DNA from: Campylobacter sp.
Lineage (GTDB): Bacteria > Campylobacterota > Campylobacteria > Campylobacterales > Campylobacteraceae
Direction: 5' to 3'
DNA length: 42,083 bases
NCBI GenBank assembly: GCA_030532465.1
Contig: JAUNLC010000003.1
Coordinates: 10,899-52,981, forward strand
Shown one piece after another: positions 17,501 through 26,183 of the stretch. How positions within the stretch are numbered: the stretch's first letter is position 1; each line of letters begins with the position of its first letter. The translations under genes and the position numbers were made by a program. The notes beneath the pieces are model-generated. The model did not search any database. It was not told the origin of the DNA and was given only the letters and a program-made list of their open reading frames with translations.

Positions 17501-18496
17501 ATGAGTCAGCGAAACGTGGCAAAGCCTCCGATTTTATTTAACGAAACTCAGCAGCTTATAAAGGCTATAGAGGCGAAGCTTGGCGGCTCGCTCATAACAT
17601 ACTACAACTCAAATGCTGGCAGTGTGTGCGGAAACGACGCAAGCGCGATGTATGAAATTTTAAAGGGCAAAAAGATACAAAACGCCTTTTTATTTATCAA
17701 GAGTGACGGCGGTAGCGGTATCGCCTCGCTTCGTATCATCAGCACGCTTAGAAACTACTGTAAAAACATAACCGCTCTTGTGCCTGCAAACTGCGCGTCG
17801 GCTGCAACTATGATGGCGCTTGGCGCAAACGAGATCGTGATGGGTCCGCTTGCCTATCTGACTCCCGTTGATACCTCCCTTAAGCACGAACTAAGCCCGA
17901 CAAATAAAAACAACGAGCTTGTAAGCGTGTCGATGGACGAGCTAAGCCGCGTAATAAAGCTATGGAAAACGAACGAAAAAGACAAGGATGAAAACCCGTA
18001 TAAATCGCTATACGAATACATCCATCCGCTTGTATTTGGCGCAGTTGATCGTGCAAGCTCGCTTTCGCTTAAAATTTGTCGCGAAATTTTGCGCTATCAT
18101 ATCGAGGATGAGGAAAAAATTCAAAAAATTTCAGAGCGTTTAAACAGCGATTATCCTGCGCATGAGTATCCGATACTCTTTCGCGAAGCCGAAGAGATCG
18201 GGCTTCATGTAAAAAAGATGGATGACGAGCTAAACGAAATGCTTCAAGAGCTTACATTGCTTTATTCAGAGATGGGGCAAAGAGCGTTTACCGACTTTGA
18301 CGAAAACAGCTATCACGATAACAACATCGCAAATATCATCGAAGCAAACGGCAAGCAGATATATTTCCAGATAGATAAAGACTGGTTTTATCGTCCTGAC
18401 GAGCGCCGCTGGAACGTGATGAACGACGAGAGCTCATGGCGCAAAAACGAGCTTGTTAACGGCAAACTAAAAAACACTATTTATCATCTTTGGTAA
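17501..18496 (+). CDS. SDH-family Clp-fold serine protease (serine dehydrogenase proteinase-like)
   Basis: A 331-residue protein of the Clp/crotonase fold related to SppA and archaeal/bacterial SDH proteinases. It has FLFIKSDGGSGIASLRII at about residues 63-80 (the glycine-rich oxyanion region), then VPANCASAATMMALGANEIV with likely nucleophile Ser100, then GPLAYLTPVD. There is no signal peptide or membrane segment, so it is cytoplasmic. The start at 17501 has AAGGAG six bases upstream. ATG 17438 or GTG 17423, inside purL, are in frame and would add a Lys/Glu-rich leader of 21 or 26 residues. Its substrate is unknown, and its place in a purine operon is odd. Confidence 0.8.
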   Translation: MSQRNVAKPPILFNETQQLIKAIEAKLGGSLITYYNSNAGSVCGNDASAMYEILKGKKIQNAFLFIKSDGGSGIASLRIISTLRNYCKNITALVPANCASAATMMALGANEIVMGPLAYLTPVDTSLKHELSPTNKNNELVSVSMDELSRVIKLWKTNEKDKDENPYKSLYEYIHPLVFGAVDRASSLSLKICREILRYHIEDEEKIQKISERLNSDYPAHEYPILFREAEEIGLHVKKMDDELNEMLQELTLLYSEMGQRAFTDFDENSYHDNNIANIIEANGKQIYFQIDKDWFYRPDERRWNVMNDESSWRKNELVNGKLKNTIYHLW

Positions 18497-18504
18497 GAGC
18501 GTAG

Positions 18505-19269
18505 ATGGGAAATTTGCTGATAATCATCGCCGCAATTTTGATGATATACTACTTATCATCAGGCTTTAGAGAGAGTCCGCAAATTTTATCGGGATTTAAA
18601 AAGCAGTTTGTATTTGAAGAGGCAAAATATCTAGTTAGCCTGCTTGCCAAAGTCGCTAAAAGCGACGGCAGAGTAAATGAGCTTGAAGCGCAACTGGTAA
18701 GCGAGATACTTGATGATATCACGCTAAAACTTGGCGGAGATATAAGACGGCGCGAAGAATTAAAGCAAATTTACAATGCCGAAAAAGAGAATTTAAACAA
18801 CACCTACAGGATCGCGCGCGAATACTACTTGAAATTTAACCTAAGTAGCGACGCTGCGATAGCTAAAATTTCCTTTTTGCTAAATTTGGCTTGTATCGAC
18901 GGCGAGCTTTCGGCTTCCGAGCGAGAGATAATTGAACAAATCGCCATCGGACTTAGAGTGCATAGATCTGTTTTAGATGCTCTCTTTGCGAAATTTGACG
19001 GATTTTACAGCCAAAGAAAATCCGAGCAAAGAAGCTATAGCAGGGATTTTAAAACTACCAAACAAAGCCCTTATGCGACTTTAAATTTGTCCGAAAACGC
19101 GCCGTTTAGCGAGGTTAAAAAACGCTACCGCGAGCTTGTGAAAAAATATCATCCCGATATTTTAATGGGAAGAGGCGAGAGCGAAGAGATAATCGAGCGT
19201 TCAACCAGAAAGCTTCAAGAGATTAATGAGGCTTATGAAGAGATAAAGGCGCGCAATGCAAATAACTAA
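18505..19269 (+). CDS. Membrane-anchored TerB/J-domain co-chaperone, DjlA-like
   Basis: A 254-residue protein: an N-terminal membrane anchor (residues 3-18), a TerB-like helical domain (about 38-155, with AKSDGRVNELE and CIDGELSASE repeats), a Ser/Arg-rich linker and a C-terminal J domain (about 188-250) with the HPD tripeptide at 216-218. The order is that of DjlA, which recruits DnaK to the membrane. It starts 8 bases after the SDH-like gene and overlaps the GNAT gene by 14 bases. As I recall, a DnaJ-like gene also lies between purL and purH in C. jejuni. Confidence 0.9.
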   Translation: MGNLLIIIAAILMIYYLSSGFRESPQILSGFKKQFVFEEAKYLVSLLAKVAKSDGRVNELEAQLVSEILDDITLKLGGDIRRREELKQIYNAEKENLNNTYRIAREYYLKFNLSSDAAIAKISFLLNLACIDGELSASEREIIEQIAIGLRVHRSVLDALFAKFDGFYSQRKSEQRSYSRDFKTTKQSPYATLNLSENAPFSEVKKRYRELVKKYHPDILMGRGESEEIIERSTRKLQEINEAYEEIKARNANN

Positions 19270-19765
19270 AGGCTACATAAGCGGATGTGTGGGCGATATC
19301 ATCTCGCTTAATGCAAAATACTATGCAAAGAGATTTGATCTTGGAAAAGCTTTTGAGATAAAAATAGCCACAGATATAGCCGAATTTGTAGCTAGTCTTG
19401 GAAGCGGCAAACGAGAGCTTTTTACCTGCATAAAAGATGGTGTTTTAATCGGTTGTATAGCCGTTGATGAAATCGATGAAATGGGGTTGCTTAGATGGTT
19501 TTTAGTCGATGATAGGTTTCAAAACCAAGGCATCGGAAAGGGGCTTTTAAAAGAAGCAATTAAATTTTGTGATGAAAATTTTAATCAAACATATCTCTAC
19601 ACAAATAAAGAGCTTGAAATAGCTATCAAAATGTATGAGAAATTCGGCTTTGAGCGCGATGAGAACTTTGCGCCAAAGCGATATGAAGAGCTGGGCGAAC
19701 TTGAAATTTTAAGATATATCAAAAAGAGGAGTGAAAATGAAAGCGTTAATCAGTGTGAGCGATAA
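19256..19765 (+). CDS. GNAT-family N-acetyltransferase
   Basis: A 169-residue cytoplasmic acetyltransferase. The acetyl-CoA loop is [19 protein letters not shown] (Q-x-x-G-I-G-K), and motif B is in the [20 protein letters not shown] segment. The substrate is unknown. The ATG overlaps the J-domain gene by 14 bases. The 3' end overlaps purH by 29 bases, so translation is probably coupled along the operon. Confidence 0.9.
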   Translation: MQITKGYISGCVGDIISLNAKYYAKRFDLGKAFEIKIATDIAEFVASLGSGKRELFTCIKDGVLIGCIAVDEIDEMGLLRWFLVDDRFQNQGIGKGLLKEAIKFCDENFNQTYLYTNKELEIAIKMYEKFGFERDENFAPKRYEELGELEILRYIKKRSENESVNQCER

Positions 19766-21269
19766 AGAGGGAGTTGTGGAGTTTGCCAAAGGGCTTGCTT
19801 CGCTTGGATTTGAGATACTTTCTACGGGCGGGACGCATAAATTGCTTGTGCAAAGCGGCATAAATTCGCTTGAAGTGAGCGAATATACAAAGAGTCCTGA
19901 GATGTTTGAGGGCAGGGTAAAGACCCTTCATCCTAAAATTCACGGCGGAATTTTGCATAAAAGAGATGATAAAAACCACGCTTTGCAAGCCGAGCAAAAC
20001 GGTATCGGCGGCATCGATCTGGTTTGTGTGAATTTGTATCCGTTTAAAGAGACTACTATTCGTACCGATGACTTTGAAGAGATCATCGAAAATATCGATA
20101 TCGGCGGACCTGCTATGGTGCGAAGCGCGGCTAAAAATTTTAAAGATGTTTATATCGTAACTAGCCCGCTTGATTATGATGCGGTGCTTGAAAATTTAAA
20201 GGGCGGCAAGAACGCGCTAGAATTTAGACGCGCGCTGATGATAAAGGCGTATGAGCATACGGCAGCTTACGACTCGATGATAGCAAACTACATGAACGAG
20301 AGATTTAACGGCGGTTTTGGTGATATGAAATTTATCTCGGCTAGTAAAGTGTTTGACACTAGATACGGCGAAAACCCGCACCAAAAGGGCGCTTTGTATG
20401 AGTTTGACTATTTCTTTAGCAACAACTTTAAAGCTCTTAAAGGTGAAGCGAGCTTTAACAATATGACCGATATAAACGCGGCTTTAATGCTTGCAAGCAG
20501 CTTTGATGAAGCGCCTGCCGTAGCTATCGTAAAGCATGCTAACGCTTGCGGCTTTGCGGTGAAATCAAGCTTGCTTGAAAGCTACACCGAAGCGCTAAAA
20601 TGCGATCCTATTTCGGCTTACGGCGGAGTTGTGGCAATAAACGGCACGCTTGATAAGGCTTTGGCTGAAAAGATAAATGAAATTTTTGTCGAAGTTATAA
20701 TTGCCGCAAATGTCGATGAAGAGGCTTTGGCGGTATTTGAATCCAAAAAACGTATCAAAATTTTCTCTCAAGGCAATAAATTCCTCGTAAGAGCAAACGA
20801 CAAATACGACTTTAAGCATGTTGACGGCGGATTTGTCTTTCAAGAAAGCGACGAGGTTAAGCCTAGTGAGCTTGAAAATATGAAGCTGCAAACTACGCGC
20901 GAGGCAAGCAAAGAGGAGCTAAAAGACCTTGAGATAGCTTGGAAAGTGGCAGCACTTACTAAGAGTAACTGCGTGGTTTACGTAAAAAATTCAGCCATGG
21001 TTGCTATCGGTATGGGTATGACAAGTCGCGTGGATGCCGCTAGAGCTGCGGTAAATAAGGCTCGCGATCTAGGAATTGATCTAAACGGATGCGCGCTTGC
21101 TAGCGAGGCGTTTTTCCCGTTTAGAGATAGTATCGATATCGCCTCTGAAGTGGGCGTAAAAGCCATCATAGAGCCGGGAGGCAGTATACGCGACGATGAG
21201 GTGGTACAGGCTGCAAACGAGCATGGCATGGCTCTATACTTTACCGGAGTTAGACACTTCTTGCACTGA
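19737..21269 (+). CDS. purH: Bifunctional AICAR transformylase/IMP cyclohydrolase PurH
   Basis: A 510-residue enzyme for the last two steps of IMP synthesis. The N-terminal IMP cyclohydrolase (MGS-like) domain begins [18 protein letters not shown] and carries [10 protein letters not shown]. The C-terminal transformylase domain has the KHANACGFA catalytic loop and ends in GSIRDDEV and [13 protein letters not shown] 19731 is in frame, but AAGAGGAG at 19724-19731 is spaced for ATG 19737, and homologues begin MxALxSVSDKEG. A terminator-like hairpin follows. Confidence 0.97.
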   Translation: MKALISVSDKEGVVEFAKGLASLGFEILSTGGTHKLLVQSGINSLEVSEYTKSPEMFEGRVKTLHPKIHGGILHKRDDKNHALQAEQNGIGGIDLVCVNLYPFKETTIRTDDFEEIIENIDIGGPAMVRSAAKNFKDVYIVTSPLDYDAVLENLKGGKNALEFRRALMIKAYEHTAAYDSMIANYMNERFNGGFGDMKFISASKVFDTRYGENPHQKGALYEFDYFFSNNFKALKGEASFNNMTDINAALMLASSFDEAPAVAIVKHANACGFAVKSSLLESYTEALKCDPISAYGGVVAINGTLDKALAEKINEIFVEVIIAANVDEEALAVFESKKRIKIFSQGNKFLVRANDKYDFKHVDGGFVFQESDEVKPSELENMKLQTTREASKEELKDLEIAWKVAALTKSNCVVYVKNSAMVAIGMGMTSRVDAARAAVNKARDLGIDLNGCALASEAFFPFRDSIDIASEVGVKAIIEPGGSIRDDEVVQAANEHGMALYFTGVRHFLH

Positions 21270-21284
21270 TTTTCTTTAAAAACA

Positions 21285-21316
21285 GGGCGAATTTAAGAAA
21301 ATTCCTAAATTTGCCC
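21285..21316 (+). terminator. hairpin downstream of purH
   Basis: GGGCGAATTTA at 21285-21295 pairs with TAAATTTGCCC at 21306-21316, with one G-T pair, around a 10-base loop. The following CTCTAAATCC is only weakly T-rich, so this may be an imperfect intrinsic terminator. It is well placed to separate the purine operon from the next promoter. Confidence 0.5.
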
Positions 21317-21335
21317 CTCTAAATCCTCTTATATC

Positions 21336-21349
21336 TTGAACTAAATCAA
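21336..21349 (+). promoter_or_regulatory. FNR/CRP-family operator-like palindrome
   Basis: TTGAACTAAATCAA differs from the FNR consensus TTGAT-N4-ATCAA at one position. Its centre is about 42 bases upstream of the start expected for the TATAAT at 21373, the classical class II activator position. Campylobacter has CRP/FNR-type regulators such as NssR (nitrosative stress), whose site is related. Which regulator binds here is inference. Confidence 0.5.
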
Positions 21350-21372
21350 GAATTTCATACCAAAATTCAGAG

Positions 21373-21378
21373 TATAAT
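21373..21378 (+). promoter_or_regulatory. -10 box (TATAAT) of the DUF2249/polytopic/DUF59 operon
   Basis: A perfect TATAAT 29 bases before the ATG at 21407, with AAGGA at 21396-21400. No good -35 box is present. The palindrome at 21336-21349 occupies that region, as expected for an activator-dependent promoter. Confidence 0.6.
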
Positions 21379-21406
21379 TATCCTAAAATTTAAACAAGGA
21401 TAAAAA

Positions 21407-21754
21407 ATGAACGAATTTTTCAAAAACGCTACGCAGATCAATGTAGAGGGTGCGACGCTGCCTTTTTATAAATTTAGCGAAGACGGAGTCGAGTATATCG
21501 GGTTTGATTCGCGCAAGTGCGTGCCGCCCGAGCCTATGGTAAATGCTTTGGTGGCTCTTAATTTGATAGCGGATAGCAAAAGCAAAGTGATGATGATAAA
21601 TCACCACTATCCGGTCGCTCTCATTCCAAAGATCGAGAAAAACTACGATATCACTCACGAAAAGCTTGACGGCGAAGAGGTAAAGGTGATAATCAGCCTA
21701 AAAGAGGGCGTGCGCGCTCAAATTTTAGATACAAATGTAAAGTGTGGCGGATAG
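21407..21754 (+). CDS. DUF2249 domain protein
   Basis: A 115-residue soluble protein. The DUF2249 pattern is visible: FDSRKCVPPEPM at residues 33-44 (family form D-R-x-x-PPEPM) and MMINHHYPVALIP at residues 62-74, followed by a short beta region. DUF2249 proteins often occur with nitric-oxide-response or denitrification genes (nnrS, hemerythrin types). The biochemical role is unknown and the fold is TusA-like. It is the first gene of a three-gene operon. The next ATG follows its stop without a gap. Confidence 0.75.
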   Translation: MNEFFKNATQINVEGATLPFYKFSEDGVEYIGFDSRKCVPPEPMVNALVALNLIADSKSKVMMINHHYPVALIPKIEKNYDITHEKLDGEEVKVIISLKEGVRAQILDTNVKCGG

Positions 21755-22936
21755 ATGCTGCTAAATACATTTGCGCCACCGTTTAGCCTCGTTGGCGGAT
21801 ATTTTATCGCGGGGATTTTGTTCTTGCTTGCAAGCGTGTTTGTCTTTTTTGGAGTTGATTTAAGCGCGCTTATAAGCCTAAAAACGGCAGGATTTTTTCA
21901 TATATATCTAGTCGGATTTGTGATGAGTATCATCATAGGAGCGCTTTATCAGCTTACTTCAGTCATCCTTGAAAAGGCTTTTTCTACTATCAAATTCGCC
22001 TTTTTAAATTTGATCTTATATTCGGCAGGCGTTTTGGCGCTAAGCCTTGGGATGTATCTTGAAAAGATGGCGCTTATCCATGCGGGAGGCGGGGTGCTTT
22101 TTATCTCTTTGCTCTTTTTTGCCGTTACTTACGCGCTTAGCTTTTTCGGGGCTAAAAAAGGCGGTTTGGCTGTCGTTGCCTTGCTTCTTTCGGCTCTGTT
22201 TTTACTAGTCGGCATCACGCTTGGCTTTATGCTTATCTTGATAATGTCGGGTAAATTTGCTCTTGATTTTGAGCTTGTTTTGCACTATCACATCTACTTT
22301 GTGCTAGGTTTTGTCTTTTTAATCATAGTCGGCGTTGCAAGTGTGCTTTTGCCGATGTTTGCGCTTGTGCACGATCTTAAATTTTATCTTAGCAAAATTT
22401 CTATAGCACTATTTTTAGTCAGCGGCGTAGCTCTTAAATTTAGCCTTCAATTCGCTCTTATTTTGATAGCTGTTAGTGTCATCTGCTTTTTATTTGAAGC
22501 TCTTTTGATACTTAAAAGAAGAGTTAGAAAGGCTTATGATTACTGGAATTTAAATGTCTTTTTCGCTCTTGTTTGGCTGTTTGTTTGCATAGTTTGTATA
22601 GCTCTTGATGGGATAGAATTTGCCGTATTTACCCTTACTTTCGGCTTTTTATACGCCTTTATCGTAGGACATCTTTATAAGATTATGCCGTTTTTGATCT
22701 GGTATCACTATGTGGCTAAATTTGTGGGTAAAACTAAAGTGCCTTTGCTTGATGATATGATGATAAAATGGGTTGCAAATTTATCGCTCGCCTTACAGAC
22801 TATCTCTATGGCGGCTTATTTTGCGGGAGTAAATTTTCTAAGCCAAATTTGCCTTTTGTTAAGTGTGATTTTGGTTATAGTCAATGTAATAAACTTTTTT
22901 AAATATACTAAATTTGGAGTTAAAAATGAGGGATAA
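21755..22936 (+). CDS. Histidine-rich 12-helix membrane protein, distantly NnrS/heme-copper-oxidase-like
   Basis: A 393-residue polytopic protein with about twelve hydrophobic helices. Conserved-looking histidines lie at or near helix starts: His49 in FFHIYLVGFVMSIIIGALYQL, His177/179 in HYHIYFVLGFVF, then His206, His306 and His318 (GHLYKIMPFLIWYHY). The H-I-Y-x-V-(x)-GF-V pattern occurs twice, suggesting an internal duplication. Such histidines could bind heme or metal, as in NnrS or CcoN/NorB-type proteins, but I cannot place it firmly in any of these families. It sits between DUF2249 and DUF59 genes, and its 3' end overlaps the latter by 11 bases. Confidence 0.7.
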   Translation: MLLNTFAPPFSLVGGYFIAGILFLLASVFVFFGVDLSALISLKTAGFFHIYLVGFVMSIIIGALYQLTSVILEKAFSTIKFAFLNLILYSAGVLALSLGMYLEKMALIHAGGGVLFISLLFFAVTYALSFFGAKKGGLAVVALLLSALFLLVGITLGFMLILIMSGKFALDFELVLHYHIYFVLGFVFLIIVGVASVLLPMFALVHDLKFYLSKISIALFLVSGVALKFSLQFALILIAVSVICFLFEALLILKRRVRKAYDYWNLNVFFALVWLFVCIVCIALDGIEFAVFTLTFGFLYAFIVGHLYKIMPFLIWYHYVAKFVGKTKVPLLDDMMIKWVANLSLALQTISMAAYFAGVNFLSQICLLLSVILVIVNVINFFKYTKFGVKNEG

Positions 22937-23216
22937 AATTTACGCAGCGCTTTCTGAAATAGTTGATCCTGAAGTCGGCTTTGATATCGTCTCTTTGGGG
23001 CTTATATACGATGTTGAAACAAACGGCGATAAAGCCGTTGTGACAATGACGCTTTCAACTCGCTCTTGCCCGCTTCATGAGCTGATTTTAGGTTGGGTTA
23101 ACGATGCGACTTTAAGCGTTGAGGGCGTAAATGAGTGCGAGATAAATTTGGTTTGGGAGCCCGCTTGGAATATAGATATGGCAAGCGATGAGGTAAAAGC
23201 GGCTCTTAAGGGTTAA
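22926..23216 (+). CDS. DUF59/MIP18-family metal-sulfur cluster assembly factor (SufT/PaaD-like)
   Basis: A 96-residue soluble protein with the DUF59 signature: EIVDPEVGFDIVSLGLIYDV, then VTMTLSTRSCPL with the conserved Cys48, and VNLVWEPAW-like INLVWEPAW. Members such as SufT, PaaD and MIP18 help insert or mature Fe-S clusters. A TTG at 22914 is also in frame. I prefer ATG 22926 because GGAG at 22916-22919 is spaced for it and homologues begin near there. It is the last gene of the operon. The convergent antiporter ends 12 bases away. Confidence 0.88.
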   Translation: MRDKIYAALSEIVDPEVGFDIVSLGLIYDVETNGDKAVVTMTLSTRSCPLHELILGWVNDATLSVEGVNECEINLVWEPAWNIDMASDEVKAALKG

Positions 23217-23228
23217 ATTTCACGCCGA

Positions 23229-24683
23229 TTAGTTTTGCGCAACGAAATAGGTCTTTAAAATTTCGTTATATTTGTTTTCATCTTCGCATTGAATGAGTAA
23301 CAAATCACCCTCTTCAAACACAGATGAGCCTGTGGGCTTGATATACTCTCCTTTGCGCTTTATAAGCAGGATCAAAAAATCGCTTGGGAGTTCAAGCTCG
23401 GCTAAGTTTTTTTCTATGATTTCCGAGCCAAAAGGGATAGTGTGCTGCCTTAACGTGTGATAAAATATTGGCAAATTTGATGCCTCGACATCTTCGATCT
23501 TTTCGCTATCATCCTCGACTCCGCATTTTTTAGCCACAAACTCAAGCGTGGTTCCTTGTATGATGATAGAAATTAACACGACAAAAAATATGGTATTAAA
23601 GATAAGATCGGCGTTTGGCAGGTTGCTTCCATACGGATATGTGGCAAGCACGATAGGAACGACTCCGCGAAGTCCGACCCAAGATACGAACATCTTTTCT
23701 CTGACATTATATCTTGAAAAAATTAGCGAGATAAAAACCCCTATAGGACGCGCTACAAACATGATCCAAAGGGCGATAACAAAGCCCATTAAAGCGACTG
23801 AAGGAAGTGCGGAAGGAAAGACCAAAAGCCCAAGAGTAAGAAATACCACTATCTGCATAGTCCATGCGATACCGTCGTGAAATCCGACTAAATTTTTCTT
23901 GTGCGCAAACTCTTTTTTGTTTATGAAAATTCCTGCGATATATACCGCTAAAAATCCGTTTCCGCCCATTTTTACCGCAGTAGTGTAAAGAAGCAACACC
24001 CAAGCTATGGAAAAGACCGGATATAATCCCCAGTATTCAAGCCTTAATCTGTTAAATATAGCAGGCATCAATACACCAAATATATACCCCATTATCCCGC
24101 CTAGTAAAAACTGCTCAAGCAGGATGAGAGTAACGTCCGCAGGAGCAGGGATGACCGCAAGCGAGATCATTTGAATTATAGTTAAAGTTAAAAAGATCGC
24201 CATCGGATCGTTTGAGCCCGATTCCAGCTCAAGAAGTGGACCTAAGTTGTTTTTAAGCGAAATTTCTTTAGCTCTAAGGATGGCAAAAACGGCTGCGGCG
24301 TCGGTTGAGGATATGATCGAGCCAAATAAAAACGCCTCCATCCATGTAAAATCAAGCAGATATTTTACTATGACGGCAACCCCGCTTGCGGTAAGCGCAA
24401 CTCCGATAGTAGCTAAGATAATGCCGTTTAGCATAACCGGTTTTATAGCCTTAAATTTAGTATCAAGCCCGCCGGCATAAAGTATAAATATTAAAGAGAT
24501 GGTGCCTACGTCCTGAGCTATCTTTTGGTTGTTAAAGTCGATTCCCAAAAGCCCGTCGGAGCCTGCTAGCATACCTACGGCAAGAAAAACTATGAGTGAA
24601 GGGATGCCGAATTTGTCGGAAATTTTGCTAAAAACGATACTTGCTATAAGCAATATAGAAAAAAATAGCAAAAAATTTTCCAA
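23229..24683 (-). CDS. Potassium/proton antiporter, CPA1 NhaP2/CvrA-like
   Basis: A protein of about 484 residues. An N-terminal Na+/H+-exchanger domain with about thirteen helices (FGIPSLIVFLAVGMLAGSDG near the N terminus, SSTDAAAVFAIL, ELESGSNDPMAIFLT) precedes a C-terminal cytoplasmic TrkA-C domain (LPSDFLILLIKRKGEYIKPTG). That layout matches the K+/H+ antiporter NhaP2. The start is uncertain. TTG at 24683 (protein beginning ENFLLFFSILL) is preferred because membrane helix 1 then lies at the N terminus, but TTG at 24719 would add 12 residues. It lies downstream of hspR, with its own TATAAT likely. Confidence 0.88.
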   Translation of the reverse strand: MENFLLFFSILLIASIVFSKISDKFGIPSLIVFLAVGMLAGSDGLLGIDFNNQKIAQDVGTISLIFILYAGGLDTKFKAIKPVMLNGIILATIGVALTASGVAVIVKYLLDFTWMEAFLFGSIISSTDAAAVFAILRAKEISLKNNLGPLLELESGSNDPMAIFLTLTIIQMISLAVIPAPADVTLILLEQFLLGGIMGYIFGVLMPAIFNRLRLEYWGLYPVFSIAWVLLLYTTAVKMGGNGFLAVYIAGIFINKKEFAHKKNLVGFHDGIAWTMQIVVFLTLGLLVFPSALPSVALMGFVIALWIMFVARPIGVFISLIFSRYNVREKMFVSWVGLRGVVPIVLATYPYGSNLPNADLIFNTIFFVVLISIIIQGTTLEFVAKKCGVEDDSEKIEDVEASNLPIFYHTLRQHTIPFGSEIIEKNLAELELPSDFLILLIKRKGEYIKPTGSSVFEEGDLLLIQCEDENKYNEILKTYFVAQN

Positions 24684-24798
24684 AATCCACCCCGTATGTC
24701 TACTAAAACCGCACCCCAAATTTATAAAGGCGCATAGCCAAATTTAACTATTAAATTTTATATTAAATTCGCCCGTTAAATCGATATTTGTTACAAAA

Positions 24799-24804
24799 AT
24801 TATA
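24799..24804 (-). promoter_or_regulatory. -10 box (TATAAT) for the antiporter gene
   Basis: A perfect TATAAT in a TTGATATAAT context on the minus strand, between the hspR stop and the antiporter start. It gives a leader of roughly 100 bases. The rest of the gap between the two genes is AT-rich and otherwise featureless. Confidence 0.45.
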
Positions 24805-24825
24805 TCAAAAGCAAGCTTATTTTAT

Positions 24826-25212
24826 TTAAAATTTATCTTTTTGCTCGTAAAAGATCAGATCAAAGCTGTTTTTGCGCTTTACAAGAGCTTTTTTAGATGG
24901 CACGCTTCCTAGGTTGGATAGCCTTTCTATCTCGCTTCTCATCTCGTCCATTGTCTGTTCGAACTGATCAAGCTGCTCTTTTAGCTGAAGGATTATATCC
25001 ACCCCCGCTAAATTTACCCCTAAATCACGCGTTAATCTAAGTATCATCTTGATACGATCAAGATCTTTTTCGGAATACAACCTCATTCGCCCATCCGTTC
25101 TGGAAGGCTCTACAAGACCCTCGCGCTCGTATTGGCGCAGTGTTTGAGGGTGTATGCTAAGAACTTTTGCTACAACACTTATCAAATAAACAGGTTCGTC
25201 ATATCCACGCAT
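24826..25212 (-). CDS. hspR: Heat-shock repressor HspR (MerR family)
   Basis: A 128-residue DNA-binding protein. An N-terminal MerR-type helix-turn-helix (YLISVVAKVLSIHPQTLRQYEREGLVEPSRTDG) is followed by a helical/coiled-coil region rich in Glu and Gln. HspR represses chaperone genes and binds HAIR-type inverted repeats, often with a DnaK or CbpA co-repressor effect. It begins one base after the cbpA stop, the order known from Campylobacter and Helicobacter. A HAIR-like sequence lies upstream of cbpA at 26168-26188. Confidence 0.95.
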   Translation of the reverse strand: MRGYDEPVYLISVVAKVLSIHPQTLRQYEREGLVEPSRTDGRMRLYSEKDLDRIKMILRLTRDLGVNLAGVDIILQLKEQLDQFEQTMDEMRSEIERLSNLGSVPSKKALVKRKNSFDLIFYEQKDKF

Positions 25213-25213
25213 A

Positions 25214-26119
25214 TTATCTCTCCGGAAGTTTTTCTCTCATAAGTTCGACTAAATTTTCATCAAGCGAATTTATATCTGGCAATGCCACTCTGGCTCTTAA
25301 ATACAAATCTCCATAAAGACCGCTTTTGCGATTTTTTACCCCATATCCCTTAAGTCTTATTTTCTGACCGGTTTTTGAATTTTCGGCTATCTTTATGTTT
25401 ACCTCTTTTTGCAAAGTAGAAACGGCAAATTTACCGCCAAAAAGCATGAGTTTAAGAGGAATTTCAACATCTTTGTAAAGATCGTCGCCGTCTCTTTCGT
25501 ATTCACTGCTCTCGTCTATACTTACGGTTAGTATAAGATCGCCCGTGCCTGCATTTTTGGAAGTTTTGCCTTTGCCTTTTATACGAAGCTTTTCACCGTC
25601 GTTTATGCCGTTTGGAATTTTTATCTTTAGACTCTCTCCGTTAAAATTTATCCTATGTTCTCCGCCTAAAACCGCTACTTCAAACGGGATATTAACTCTT
25701 GCTTTTATATCTAAATCTTGTGCAAACCCGCTAAATCCGCCGTCAAAATCGCTGCTTGAAAAGCCGCTAAAACCTCCGCGAGAAAAGCTGCCAAATCCTC
25801 CCGCTGCGCTAGAAAATCCTCCGCCGAAGATGTTTCTTAAAATTTCATTTAGATCGCCCATTCCCGCCGAACTGCTTGCAAAGTCATGGAAATTTTGCCC
25901 GCCAAACATTGCATCGCCGTATTGGTCATATTGAGCCCGCTTCTTTTCATCGCTTAAAATTTCATAAGCTGCGTTTATCTCTTTAAATTTATCTTCCGCT
26001 CCCGGATCTTTGTTTATATCGGGGTGATATTTTCTAGCTAGCCTTCTGTATGCTTTTTTTATCTCGTCGCTTGACGCACCCTTTGAGATGCCTAGCGTAT
26101 CATAAAGACTACTACTCAT
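25214..26119 (-). CDS. cbpA: Co-chaperone-curved DNA-binding protein CbpA (DnaJ-like)
   Basis: A 301-residue protein: an N-terminal J domain ([20 protein letters not shown], with HPD in [10 protein letters not shown]), a Gly/Phe/Ser-rich linker (about residues 75-135), and DnaJ C-terminal beta domains without the CXXCXGXG zinc finger. That composition is CbpA rather than DnaJ. An in-frame ATG at 26143 would add eight residues. ATG 26119 is preferred because AAGGA precedes it and homologues begin MSxSLYxTLG. It forms an operon with hspR and is divergent from htrA. Confidence 0.94.
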   Translation of the reverse strand: MSSSLYDTLGISKGASSDEIKKAYRRLARKYHPDINKDPGAEDKFKEINAAYEILSDEKKRAQYDQYGDAMFGGQNFHDFASSSAGMGDLNEILRNIFGGGFSSAAGGFGSFSRGGFSGFSSSDFDGGFSGFAQDLDIKARVNIPFEVAVLGGEHRINFNGESLKIKIPNGINDGEKLRIKGKGKTSKNAGTGDLILTVSIDESSEYERDGDDLYKDVEIPLKLMLFGGKFAVSTLQKEVNIKIAENSKTGQKIRLKGYGVKNRKSGLYGDLYLRARVALPDINSLDENLVELMREKLPER

Positions 26120-26153
26120 CTTATTATCCTTATGTTTAATCATTTTTATAGAA

Positions 26154-26183
26154 ATTGTAGCATAAAACTTTAGTCTATGTCAA
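26154..26183 (-). promoter_or_regulatory. sigma-70-type promoter for cbpA-hspR
   Basis: On the minus strand TTGACA (26183-26178) is followed after 18 bases by TACAAT (26159-26154). This is one of very few promoters here with a consensus -35 box. It lies 35 bases upstream of the cbpA ATG. Confidence 0.6.
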
